This document shows positions 48,701 through 58,499 of a DNA stretch of 64,000 nucleotides, piece after piece; position 1 is the stretch's first letter, and the number at the start of each line of letters is the position of its first letter. Under the pieces are notes generated by a model. The model searched no databases, was not told the origin of the DNA, and saw nothing but the letters and a program-made list of their open reading frames with translations. The position numbers and the translations under genes are program-made. Location: positions 48,458,327 through 48,522,326 of the forward strand of contig OY829539.1 in NCBI GenBank assembly GCA_963691705.1, written 5' to 3'. This DNA is from Viola odorata (Eukaryota; Streptophyta; Magnoliopsida; Malpighiales; Violaceae).

Positions 48701-51700
48701 CCACGTAGAATTATTTTTCTTTCAGATGACCAAAATTGATGTATAAAAAACATTACTATTTTTACAACAAATTTAGCTAGGTATAGTTACATGGAAAATA
48801 TTCTGTTTAATAAATGTCCAATATGATATACTTCCTCGGACACTTTTAATTGTCATTTTTCAACTGAAAGTTACTGCACACTTTACTTAATTTTTTAGTA
48901 TTTGCTTTACTTAAAGTTACTGTTTAAAAGTGACAATAGGGAGTACAATATTTTTGTATTTTGTGTGTTTAATATTAATAATTTTTAAATATACTAAACT
49001 ATGGTTTACAACCATTTTGGCGTACAGCAGGACGAGGAACTTCTTCTACGCATACTTCATCCTCAAAACTCTTACTTCCATGATCTGTGAAGGAAGTGTC
49101 CAATGTCTAGCCCTCGCCTACGTGGTAAATTAAATAAATCACTCAGTTTCTCCATAAAAGAATACATTACAGAATCAGAACGTCAAAGCCCAATAAACTT
49201 TGATGGGCCTTATCAAGCCCAATAAACTAGCCCGTTACTTATTAACATTTTACCGTTTTCTTTTTTTGTTTTCTCTCCAATCCCTAAAGTCCGGCTGCTT
49301 AGTTTTAATTTTGGCGGGCTTGCAGGCAGACAATGTCGGCGAGGGGCGACGGGCGTCGGCGTTTGGGATTTTGTCAGGGATCACGTCCTGCGCGTTTGTC
49401 TGCGGAAACCTCTCCACTCGCTTCCTCTCTACTGCTTCCACTTTTCAGGTCAGTCTCACTACTCTTTTTCTTGCTGCATCTTGGGAATTAGGTAGCGGCG
49501 TCGGTGGCAGTGGCGGCGTTACTGTACATGAAGATTTTTCTGCAGGATTCGATCATCATCGATAGGGACCTCGCAGTACCGATACTCTCAAAAGGAAAGG
49601 GGAAAATGGATGGCTCTTATGTAAAGGAAACTTCTTGCAAGGACGCTCAAATTTTTAAATCAAGGCCTTCTTTGGATGATATGATTTGTTTGCTCAAAAG
49701 CAGGTTAGTGGGTATCTCCTCTCTCTCTTTTTTAAGGAAATTTCTAAGTTTGAATTTCACTTGCTGATTACAATAGGGAAGTGGGTTTACTTGTTTTATT
49801 CTTTTTTCTTTGCTAAAGAAATTTAGTTTTAATGCATCATTGCAATTCATTCTGCTTCCAATGATGCATTCTTTCGTTTCTTTTTCCTTTTTTTCAAAGC
49901 TAAATAATGTTTATATGATGCATGAATTGCAGTGTGACATTTTCGCAAGCAGCCATTGTGGCATTTTTCAGCAGCCTTTCAGACGGTGGTCTTTATTCTT
50001 CACTAATGGTACCTCCCCGATTACACAAATTATACCTCACAGTGGTTTGCTTTGCATTTTCTAAGCATGAATGATAGTGGGTCAGTTGTCATGTTGTTTT
50101 CTCCAATTATCATTTCATGTTACAAATCAATGAGTTATGAATTTAAGATACTTATTAAGATGGTAAAAGTCACAAGAAGTTAGTGAACTATTTCTGAACT
50201 GTTTCTGGTCTGTAGTATAAAGGCCTTTCTTTTGACCAAGCAAACAAACTCCGGTCATTTCGGGCTGAACTTCTCTATTATCCGAATCTTTCAAGTTGTT
50301 TTTGGACTTTGACTTTTCATAATTTTAATCAAGGGGGAGTAATAGTTTTGAATCCTTGTAATAGGTGTGCATAAATTACATTGCATTTTCGATTCCACCA
50401 TGCAAGAGACTAGCTGAAATTCCTCTTTTTTCTCCAGTACTTCTTGAAAGCACGGTTTCACTATAATAAGGATCAGTTTGCTGACTTAATGATAATTTCT
50501 GGGATTGCTGGGACCATTTCACAGGTATCTCTTGGACTGCTTTGTTTTAGTATGGTTACTTTCACTTTCTACTTTCTTGCACATGGTACTTCTCTCCATG
50601 GATATTGATCCCTCATCTGCCAACCTGAAAGTTAAGCAAATTTGCAGTGGCTTCTCATGCCTATACTGGTTCCTGCTCTTGGAGAGGGGAGACTGCTTTC
50701 GTTAGGGCTCTTCTTTAGTTGTGCACATGTAAGTTCCTTGTTCTGTTCGTTTAGTTGTTGCATACCAACACAATCATAACATCTATGGGATTTTGATTGA
50801 ATAATTTCTGGCATTTGATGTAGATGATTCTTTACAGCATTGCATGGTCCTCCTGGGTAATTCCTTGCAACTTAACTAGAACCTCCTACTCCTTTATTTC
50901 AAGATGTTTCTATTTCACTCTACAAAAGGCTTCATCTACTTACCTTGTTGTTTCTGGTATATTCTCTAGCTAACTGTAATGTTTGAATGTACCTAACACT
51001 TCAAGAACTGACAGGTCCCTTATGCTGCTGCTATGTTCTGTATATTGTTTGTCTTTTCACCTCCATGTGTGAGTTTCTTACTTCATACAGAGTTCTTCAT
51101 ACTTTTTAAAATATAGTCTGAACAACTTGTCCGAATGGTTTGCAGCTACGGAGCATTGCATCTAAGCAAGTTGGGCCCTATGAGCAGGTTAATATTTTTC
51201 ACTAGAATTTTCAGGATTTTGTGTGGGCCAGGGCAGGGATGTACCCATGGAGTGTAGCCAACCTGCACGTCTTGGGTGTTAAACTTGCTGTTGAGAACCC
51301 TGTGCTTTAATTAGTGGGACCAGGAACTTCTCTTGATACCTTAGCAGAATAAGCTTTCCATGCAATAATGCCATAATAGACCCAGTTGTCTAACTGTACA
51401 TCTATCTGATTAAGCTGAAAGTTTATAATTATTATTTTTTTCTTGGCTCAGATGAGGAAAGTCTGAATGTTCCTTTGTCATGTCACCGTTTGAGTGTCTC
51501 AATCATGCCACTTTGTGTCCTTTTCAGGGGAAGGCTCAAGGATGTATTTCGGGCATATGTTCCTTTTCCAATGTTGTTTCTCCTTTGTTGTTCTCCCCTT
51601 TAACAGGTATAATAATTTGATTTAAATTATTCAAGCCCAAAGATCTATTAAACTGAAAAAATGTAAATTCGTATGTTGTTTTGCAGCTCTGTTCCTATCT

Positions 51701-52107
51701 GAACAAGCACCATTCCCGTTCCCTGGTTTTAGTATCATGTGTGTTGCATTTGCGTCGGTAAGTGCTTTACATCATTCTGAGGATAGTTTGATTCTTGTCA
51801 ATGACCTTCCTGTGCATCCAAAACATATACTTCCCCTACTGAGGATGGCATGTCTTGGGAGTGCCAAGATATCTGGGTTCTTTTATCATATAAGTTCTGA
51901 AAAAAGAGTTATTTTATCATTTATTACTTCAGTAGCGACACATATATGGCTACTAGATGCATGTTTGGTTTCCTTATGCACCAATCTGTCTAAAGTTACT
52001 GTGGTTGCACGCAGATGGTAGCGTTCGTTCAGAGTATGATGATAAGGGTAGCCCCCCCTATTTCAGACCAGGGAGTTGGTAATTGCAACTATGTGGATGC
52101 CTTGTAA
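42736..52107 (+). CDS. MFS transporter, HIAT1/tetracycline-resistance-like
   Basis: 14 exons: 42736-42915, 46250-46361, 49012-49124, 49326-49448, 49492-49703, 49933-50008, 50438-50524, 50648-50728, 50824-50856, 51015-51068, 51146-51187, 51528-51606, 51687-51757, 52015-52107 (TAA 52105-52107). The sum is 1,356 nt, 451 aa, in one frame. Exon 1 gives MEEKLCAAAGDLSHLYM then FLNSFATFMVIPAITDVTM, the first membrane helix. Exon 2 carries GNLSDKYGRKALLTLP, the MFS loop 2-3 signature GxxxDxxGRK. Exon 3 gives ILAYSRTRNFFYAYF and EGSVQCLALAYV. Later exons hold further membrane helices. The family resembles animal HIAT1 and bacterial TetA; the substrate is unknown. Introns 1 (3.3 kb) and 2 (2.65 kb) are loaded with transposons. 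The acceptor of intron 2 reads AA, not AG, so the gene may be damaged or spliced differently. An upstream in-frame GTG at 42697 is not used as a start in plants. Confidence 0.88.
43085..43852 (+). mobile_element. 5'-truncated L1-type LINE with zf-RVT domain and poly(A)
   Basis: The frame ending at 43649 reads FFLWLALRERIVTRTFLMKR, then CPMCNSEPENVTHLFLRCEVA, the zinc-binding domain (zf-RVT) found downstream of reverse transcriptase in plant L1-type LINEs. It ends with a Trp-rich WKILFYAVIWTIWKTRNEVVF segment and a stop. After a 200-bp 3' UTR comes an A run at 43848-43858. The reverse transcriptase itself is missing, as expected for a 5'-truncated insertion. It lies in intron 1 of the transporter in the same orientation. 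I could not define target duplications. Confidence 0.88.
44351..45429. mobile_element. Non-autonomous MULE with terminal inverted repeats of about 375 bp
   Basis: It begins GAGAAATGCTACAGAGGTTG and ends with the reverse complement of that sequence. The 9-bp target duplication CCAAAGTAA is present at 44342-44350 and 45430-45438, the Mutator hallmark. The arms (about 44351-44725 and 45054-45429) are nearly perfectly complementary. The centre (44730-45030) holds short direct repeats around CAGCATCTAAATCAGCATTT and no transposase. It lies in intron 1 of the transporter. Confidence 0.93.
45841..46013 (+). pseudogene. Decayed duplicate of transporter exon 1
   Basis: The frame reads FVVMFLHSFSTFMVIPAMTD, then ITISAICPDQYQCS, closely parallel to exon 1 (FLNSFATFMVIPAITD, VTMSALCP). 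It is preceded by a GA-rich tract like that of exon 1. It lacks an in-frame upstream ATG. The exon end is degraded to QFIMW and a stop, and a GT donor at 46011-46012 would give the wrong phase for exon 2. It lies 237 bp before exon 2. Confidence 0.82.
46666..48186. mobile_element. CCGG-rich TIR element, unclassified
   Basis: The ends GTTATCAGAACCGGACCGGA and, at the right, the inverse with one mismatch (GTTATTAGAACCGGACCGGA on the other strand) bound 1,521 bp in intron 2. The subterminal parts are dense in ACCGG/CCGGT. Near 47920-47975 a short tandem repeat carries CAAAACGGCGTCGTTTTG. There is no transposase, and the 153-codon frame at 47542-48003 has no recognisable domain. I could not settle a target duplication, so the superfamily is open. 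Confidence 0.65.
48831..48943. mobile_element. Degenerate Stowaway-like MITE in transporter intron 2
   Basis: TA followed by CTTCCTCGGACACTTTTAAT at the left, and TGACAATAGGGAG followed by TA at the right. The outer 20 bases are roughly inverted. It resembles the CTCCCTCCGT ends of the intact Stowaways in this window but with several changes. It lies 70 bp before exon 3. Confidence 0.5.
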
Positions 52108-53410
52108 TGATAGCGGTAAATAGTCGAAACAGGAAAACAAGAAGTGACGACAATGTTGGCTCAAGTACACCAATATTGCTTCTCTATTTTGATGATGAGA
52201 GTACTAGTAGTAAAGCCTCTCATGTAGTCTTATTCTGGTGACTTGTGGAGCACTGGGATTATAAGTTTCCAGGAGGTTCAAGAGTTCAAACCAGCAGCGA
52301 GTCATAATGCTCTGATGCGAATAGGTGGGGGATCTGCATTTTCGTTGATGAATCGAACCAGAGAGGAAACGATATGAGACATGAGGACTCGGATTCTGGA
52401 ATTGCATTAAAGGTGGCTGGATAGGTTGGCTCTGTATTATGCTCTTTATAAATTTTAAGCTTAAGGAAGAAATATGTAGCTGAATGATGGTTTGGTATTT
52501 AGCACGAACAATTATGTATATATATTTATCCATTCAGACATCATTTTTTGTTCCAAACTAATTTTTTTTTTTTTGGTAAAATAGTCTAATGGGAATGGTG
52601 AATGTGGACACAAGTCACCACATGAAATTGGAAACAGAAGCTTGAGACAAGGAAATGGTGTTGAGCAGCTGCAGTAAAAGAAACAACTCTAGGATCGATT
52701 ACTGTGGCCAAATTTGGTTTAATTAGGCAAAGCTAATCATATCTAGTACAGTCTGTTTAAAATTCGATCCGGTGTATTCGAATCCTCTTGGTTTTTATTT
52801 TCTTTCTTTTTTGGGATAAATTTTGGTTTATTTCGGTTTAATTCGATTGAATTCGCTCAACTCCTATTTGCTTATCATGGAATCGTTGAGCCTTGAACTA
52901 ACTTCTTCAAATAAAACACAACGAGCTATTAGTCCGCTTTTCATAGATTATCATAAGTTTTGTTTTTTATTTGATTATACTTTGATTTAGAAATGAGTTG
53001 AGTGAGTTCACGAATCAAGTTAAATTTTATTTTTATAACTATAATTACTGAATTTGTATTTTTATAATTAGGTAAAACTAATTATTTTTTGGATTGAATG
53101 GTGTAAGTTATCTTATCTCTTATAATTTTCTTTTCTTTTCCTAATTTTTTAATTCTCCGCTTTGTCTTACTCTTTATTAATTATACATATATGTAAGTTA
53201 TATTAAAAAATATTTCGTGACCTCAATTAGTTAAAGTAATTATAACCTTTTAGATATTAATAATCATTTATCTAACTCTTTATTCTTAATAAAATGTACA
53301 AATTATTCTTACAACATAAATTTACCATTACTATATAATTTTCACTGGTACAAATTATTCTATTTATATACTATTTTTGTTCTTACATTTTTTTGCAATA
53401 TGACTTTAGC
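52108..53410. other. 3' UTR of transporter and AT-rich spacer
   Basis: The 3' UTR probably extends several hundred bases past the TAA at 52105-52107. A T run at 52562-52573 and AT-rich DNA follow. Nothing else was recognised. Confidence 0.5.
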
Positions 53411-54403
53411 GGTTATCTATGAAACACAGATACGGACACAGGACACGGGACACGGACACTATATGTTAATACGAAAATTTTTAAAAATTTAGGACACGAT
53501 ACGACTAAGAACACGTCGATTTTATATATTTAAAAAATATATATATATATATATTACATTTATTTTACTATTAAATTTTATTTTAGTAGTTAAAATATCA
53601 CTTTAATATATATTTTTTTATAGATGCTAATTTTTAAAACATGTACCAGCACAAGTAAAAGATTATATTATTGACTAGAAAAACCCAAAATTTATATTTT
53701 TATTAATTAATTTATAAATTAAAAACAAATGTCAAAAACTTAACTAGGAAATGATTTTTTTAACTCTATAAATAAACTTTAGCATTATTATATTTTCACT
53801 CTTATTAAATAAGATCGACTGAATATCCGATTCAGGAAGTGAAAACTAAAAGTTTCTACAATAAACGAAACAAAAGAAATGTAATGTCGTATCTTTCCTA
53901 GTTTTTCTTTATTATATTTATTCTTTTTTTAATTTTAGTACTCCCTCCGTCCTTTAATAACAGACGTTTTAGGATAGTAAAAAAGCGTAAGACAATGATC
54001 TTTGATCTTATTTTATTTCACATTGTTTTATTTTTACCTCTAATTTCCACTCAAATTACCACACCATCATTAAATTGGGTTGATTCAAAAAAAATTTTTT
54101 TGTCATTTGCACAAAATATATGCTTCGGAAAAGATAAAATGACAAGTACTCCAAATAGTAGAAAAACGTAGAAAAGCGTCAATTATTAAAGGACAGAGGG
54201 AGTACTTTTTTTTCTAAAAAAATATTAGGATTAATGTGTTCCAAAACGTTGTGAAAGTGTGAATGTCCCCAGGTCTCCTAAAAGTGTCCAATTTTTATTT
54301 TAAATTTTTACAAATGTCCACGCGTGTTGGATACGTGTCGGGCTGTGTCGGTATCTGACACTTGCCTGACACGGACACGGAGCCAAGATTTCTATGAAGA
54401 TTA
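53411..54403. repeat. Putative TIR repeat with GGACAC motifs, interrupted by a MITE
   Basis: At the left, CTATGAAACACAGATACGGA is followed by repeats of GGACAC. At the right, GACACGGACACGGAGCC is followed by TTTCTATGAAG. The two ends are loosely inverted copies, suggesting one old TIR element later split by the Stowaway at 53941-54202. No target duplication was found. Confidence 0.4.
53941..54202. mobile_element. Stowaway-type MITE
   Basis: 262 bp from CTCCCTCCGTCCTTTAATAA to its inverse (TTATTAAAGGACAGAGGGAG), with TA at 53939-53940 and 54203-54204. Confidence 0.92.
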
Positions 54404-54412
54404 TATTTTCAA

Positions 54413-54790
54413 GGGGAAATAGCTTAAAGCACCCCTGTACTAAGCGCGAAAACCAGAAACCACTCCTGACCTTCAAAACGTCCATTACACCTCTCCTGAG
54501 CTATTATTTTCGGGCAAAAAGGCCCTTCTGTCCATAATTAATTACATTTTTTTGTGAATTCTTGGAATTGTTTACAATGTTTCTTGATTTTTAGGTTAAT
54601 TACATTTTTTTGTGAATTTTTACATTTTTTTTTTGTATTTTTAAAAATTTTTTAAAATTGTAAAAATGTGCATTGAAGGGCCTTTTTGCTCGGAAACAAT
54701 AGCTTAGGGGAGGTGTAATGGACGTTTTGAAGGTCAGGGGTGGTTTCTGATTTTCGCGCTTAGTATAGGGGTGCTTTAAACTATTTCCCC
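54413..54790. mobile_element. MULE-type MITE with long inverted repeats
   Basis: 378 bp bounded by GGGGAAATAGCTTAAAGCAC and its near-inverse at the right (GTGCTTTAAACTATTTCCCC). The 9-bp target duplication TATTTTCAA lies at 54404-54412 and 54791-54799. The arms are about 120 bp; the centre is T-rich with repeated TTACATTTTTTTGTGAAT. Confidence 0.92.
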
Positions 54791-54799
54791 TATTTTCAA

Positions 54800-56586
54800 T
54801 TGTTCTAATAATTAATTGACTAATTATTATTTTCTTATATTCTAAAAAATATTATTGTATTTTATATTTTAATTTTAAGCCATAGGTTTAGTAGTATCAA
54901 TACTTTCAAATCATTTTTCACTTTATTTATTTTTAATTTAAAGTGAAAAATAAAATTGTGAGACTAGCATATAGTAATAATAAATAAAATTTGATATCAA
55001 AATTATCAAATATAAAAAAAACGTGGTTTAAATTTATAAGAAAATTTGCAAATGTGAACCTTAGAAATGAAACAACGAAATTAAACAAAGAAAAGATTTA
55101 AGTTAATTTAAATTTAGAAAATAATTTTATAATTTATTATCTTGTTCATAAAATGTATGATCCAACTTTAAATATAAAACTAAATTTAAAGACTTCATGT
55201 TCCTATAGCTCTTTAACATTAAGTTAATTAAAAAAAAAAAAATTTGGAAAAAAATGTTATATTTTTTGTATAAGCAACTACTATAATTATATGAGTAACA
55301 ATAACACTAGATATAATATTAGATGTATTAATTTTTTTTAGTACCAATAACAATTGTAGTTCGTGTAAAGTGCTTATTTTATGCCTAAAAGTAACTGACT
55401 CAAGTGGATATGGAAAAAAAAAGTTAGAAAAAAAGGAAAAAAAGTGCACTGAGTTTATAGTTCAACTGGTTAGTGCATATTATTTTTATGAGGAATGAAT
55501 AATATAATTAATTTTTTTTAAAAAAAATTCATGAACTTGCTTATGAGTCAATAAAATAAAGAAAAAAAGCAAAACCATTAATTGGTGCAGCAAAGCGGTG
55601 GGAAGCGTTTACTAATTTACCAATTCCGGAGTTGGAATCACACTAGACGCGCTTTGGAGAGGGAATATATGCTAAGCATTGCTCTGCCAGGGAAATGTTT
55701 AAATCCTCATAATTATTCTGAAATGAAGTTGGGTTATGTAATTTTTATATTTTATATTTTAATTTTTAAATTATGTAATTTTTATATTCTAAATTATTCA
55801 AGATGTATTTAAATTCAAATTTTCTATTCAATCTTTCTTAACAATTAAGTTGTAACCAATAAATATTCAATCTTTTTTAACAATTATGAAAATTCAAGTT
55901 TTCTATTAATTAATCAATAAACTAATGTATATATTAATGAAACTTAATTATTAGAATGTAATCAACATCTTTTTATTTTCCCTAACAATTAATTGTGTGC
56001 TATAGAAGGCAAAAAAATTTCTTTTTGGTGCTATGTGATTTATTGTTTGTGCAACTACTACCAATGACGGATCCAGGAATTGAATTTAGGATCCAAATTT
56101 TTTTTTTTAATATTTTAAAGAAAAGACAAGCTAGCTGAACAAAAATTAGAAAAATGTTTAAGAATATTTATATCCGTCACTAAATAACAAATAGATAGGG
56201 TGAAAAAGATTCAATTTCCAGGACAAGATAAGTTATATTATGAATAAATTTGTACACGTGTTAATTTATTTTGTAGAGTGGAAAATAGAATCTAGTTAAT
56301 CAATTTGAAATTTTCTGATTATCATAAACATGCACGAGTCTATGGCCGAAAAAGAAAAGAAAAGTAATATCAGAAGTGGAATAAATTTCAGTCGTGTATC
56401 AATATATGTTAATTTATTTTATAGGGTGGAAAGAGAGATAATTTTTTTTTTCAAAAAAAAAAAAATAGAATCTAATTAATTTAATTTAAACTTTTCGAAT
56501 TATATCAAAACTTTATAAAATTAAAAGAAAATTAATTAGTAGTAGTCTTGTTACGCTGTGCGTTTGGTTAATATTTCAAAGAACCT
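54800..56586. other. Very AT-rich spacer
   Basis: Long A/T runs, stops in all frames and no recognisable transposon ends or genes. Frames at 55228-55449 and 55582-55812 are random. Confidence 0.5.
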
Positions 56587-56849
56587 ACATTATTTATTAG
56601 GGGTGTACACGACCGGTCCGGGCCGGTTCTTGAGTTAGAACCGGACCGGATCGGAATTACACATTATTTATTAGGGGTGTACACGGCCGGTCCGGGCTGG
56701 TTCTTGAGCTAGAACCGGACTGGACCGGAATTACCGATTCTGGGCCAGGACAGAACCGGACCGGATCGGGCCGGTTTCGATTCTAACCCGGATTTTTTTT
56801 TTTTTTGTATTTATGAGGAGGAGTTAAGTTTAGAAGGACAAAAAAAGTG

Positions 56850-56925
56850 GGAGCCAGGAGGATTTGAACCTCTCCCTTTTAATATAATAGGTGAGGTGTT
56901 AACCATTAAACCAAATGGAAATTTT
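56850..56925 (-). other. tRNA-like segment inside the hAT-like element, copy 1
   Basis: The minus strand has TGGTTTAATGG, which fits an A box, and about 45 nt later GGTTCAAATCC, which fits a B box, followed by TCCTGGCTCCCAC. The 5' acceptor strand does not pair with the 3' end, so it is not a functional tRNA. A second copy lies at 58030-58100. Confidence 0.5.
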
Positions 56926-57020
56926 GATATCATTGTGCATATATATATATATATATATATATTTCCGGTTCTACCGGTTTCCGGATTTTAAAGGTTGGAG
57001 AATTGGAACCTTAATTATTT

Positions 57021-57955
57021 ATTGATAATAATTAATATATATATTATTAATAATTAATGGTCTTATTTTATACATATTAACTATATAAATGACTATTACA
57101 ATTTACAACTATATATTACTAGTATGTGTCATCTTAACTATATAAATGGCTATTAAAATTTTATTTCTTAGGTCATATAACATCCTTAGGAAAATTTTGT
57201 ATTTAAAATAACAAATAAAAAGAAAAAAATGAGGACTTTTAATTGAATTTAAAAGAAAAAAAGGAAAAATGCATAATACATTAGTAATTTAAACATTAAT
57301 ACAATTTAAATTAAAGCATAAAACTCTAAGCAATTAGTAAATTTTAATTTTATGACAATTGATAATAATTAATAACTATATTATTAATAATTAATGGTCT
57401 TACTTTATACTTATTAACTATATAAATGGCTATTATAATTTACAATAATATATTATTAGTATGTGTCATCTTAACTATATAAATGGCTATTAAAATTTTA
57501 TTTCTTAGTTCATATAACATCCTTAATAAAATTTTATATTTAAAATAATAAATAAAAAGAAAAAAAATGAGGACTTTTAATTGAGTTTAAAAGAAAAAAA
57601 GGAAAAATGCATAATACATTAGTAATTTAAACATTAACACAATTTAAAGTAAAAGCATAAAACTCTAAACAATTAGTAAATTTTAATTTTATGACAATTG
57701 ATAATAATTAATAATTATATTATTAATAATTAATGGTCTTACTTTATACATATTAACTATATATGACTATTACAATTTACAATAATATATTACTAGTATG
57801 TGTCATCTTAACTATATAAATGACTATTAAAATTTTATTTCTTAGTTCATATAACATCCTTAATACATTCTTGTATTTAAAATAACAAATAAAAAGGAAA
57901 AAATGAGAATTTTTAATTGAGTTTACAATTATATTACTAGAAAAAATATATACAT
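57021..57955. repeat. Three tandem AT-rich units of about 337 bp
   Basis: The units start at 57021, 57358 and 57697 with ATTGATAATAATTAATA. Each contains TTAATGGTCTTA, ATGTGTCATCTTAACTATAT and CATATAACATCCTTA in the same order. The third unit is cut short near 57955. They lie inside the hAT-like element. Confidence 0.9.
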
Positions 57956-58029
57956 ACATGAGAAATTTTAATATAGTTTAGAAGGAAAAAAGAAAGAGAA
58001 TGAGTTAAGTTTAGAAAGAAAGAAAAATT

Positions 58030-58100
58030 GGGAGCTAAGAGGATTTGAACCTCTCCTTTAATACAATAGGTGATGAGTTAACCATTAAACCAAATGGAAA
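58030..58100 (-). other. tRNA-like segment inside the hAT-like element, copy 2
   Basis: A near copy of 56850-56925 in the same orientation (B-box-like GGTTCAAATCC and A-box-like TGGTTTAATGG on the minus strand), with small differences such as TGATGAG for TGAGGTG. Confidence 0.5.
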
Positions 58101-58499
58101 CTTTGATATTATTATATATATACTTCCGGTTCTACCGGTTCTCCGGGCCGGTTCCCGAATTTAGAGGGGTGGAGAACCGGACCGAACTGGAAGTTCCGCT
58201 CCAGTCCGGTCCGTATAAAAAAAAAAAAAAAACCCAAGCCGGGCCGGTCCGGGTCATAAAAAGGCCAGTTCCCGGTCCAGCCCGGTTCCTGTACACCCCT
58301 ATTGTTTATTCAATCGTGTCAACCCATTGATTGGAAAAGAATAAGAAAAAAGAACAAACGGAACCATAAGGGAAAAAATGGAGAAAAATTGGCCTATAAA
58401 TCTTTAATTTCAAGTGTGCTCACCGGCTGAGACTTGAATGAGTAATACATTGGAGAATAATGAAAAGGACTAAAAGTATAGGTAACACTCTGCTGCATC

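Larger units (their letters stand above)
56598..58301. mobile_element. hAT-like non-autonomous element with duplicated left end
   Basis: The terminal TAGGGGTGTACA at 56598 pairs with TGTACACCCCTA ending at 58301. The 8-bp flanks TTATTTAT (56590-56597) and TTGTTTAT (58302-58309) match at 7 of 8, as in hAT insertions. Both subterminal regions are full of CCGGTCCGG/ACCGGACC. A 74-bp tandem duplication at the left end includes flank and terminus, so a second possible start is at 56672. The interior is AT-rich with three repeats of about 337 bp and no transposase. Confidence 0.75.

Noticed and set aside
46362..49011. AT-AC (U12-type) intron as an explanation for the missing AG
   Set aside because: The donor is GTACTG after CTAG and lacks the ATATCCTT consensus; a simple loss of AG fits better.
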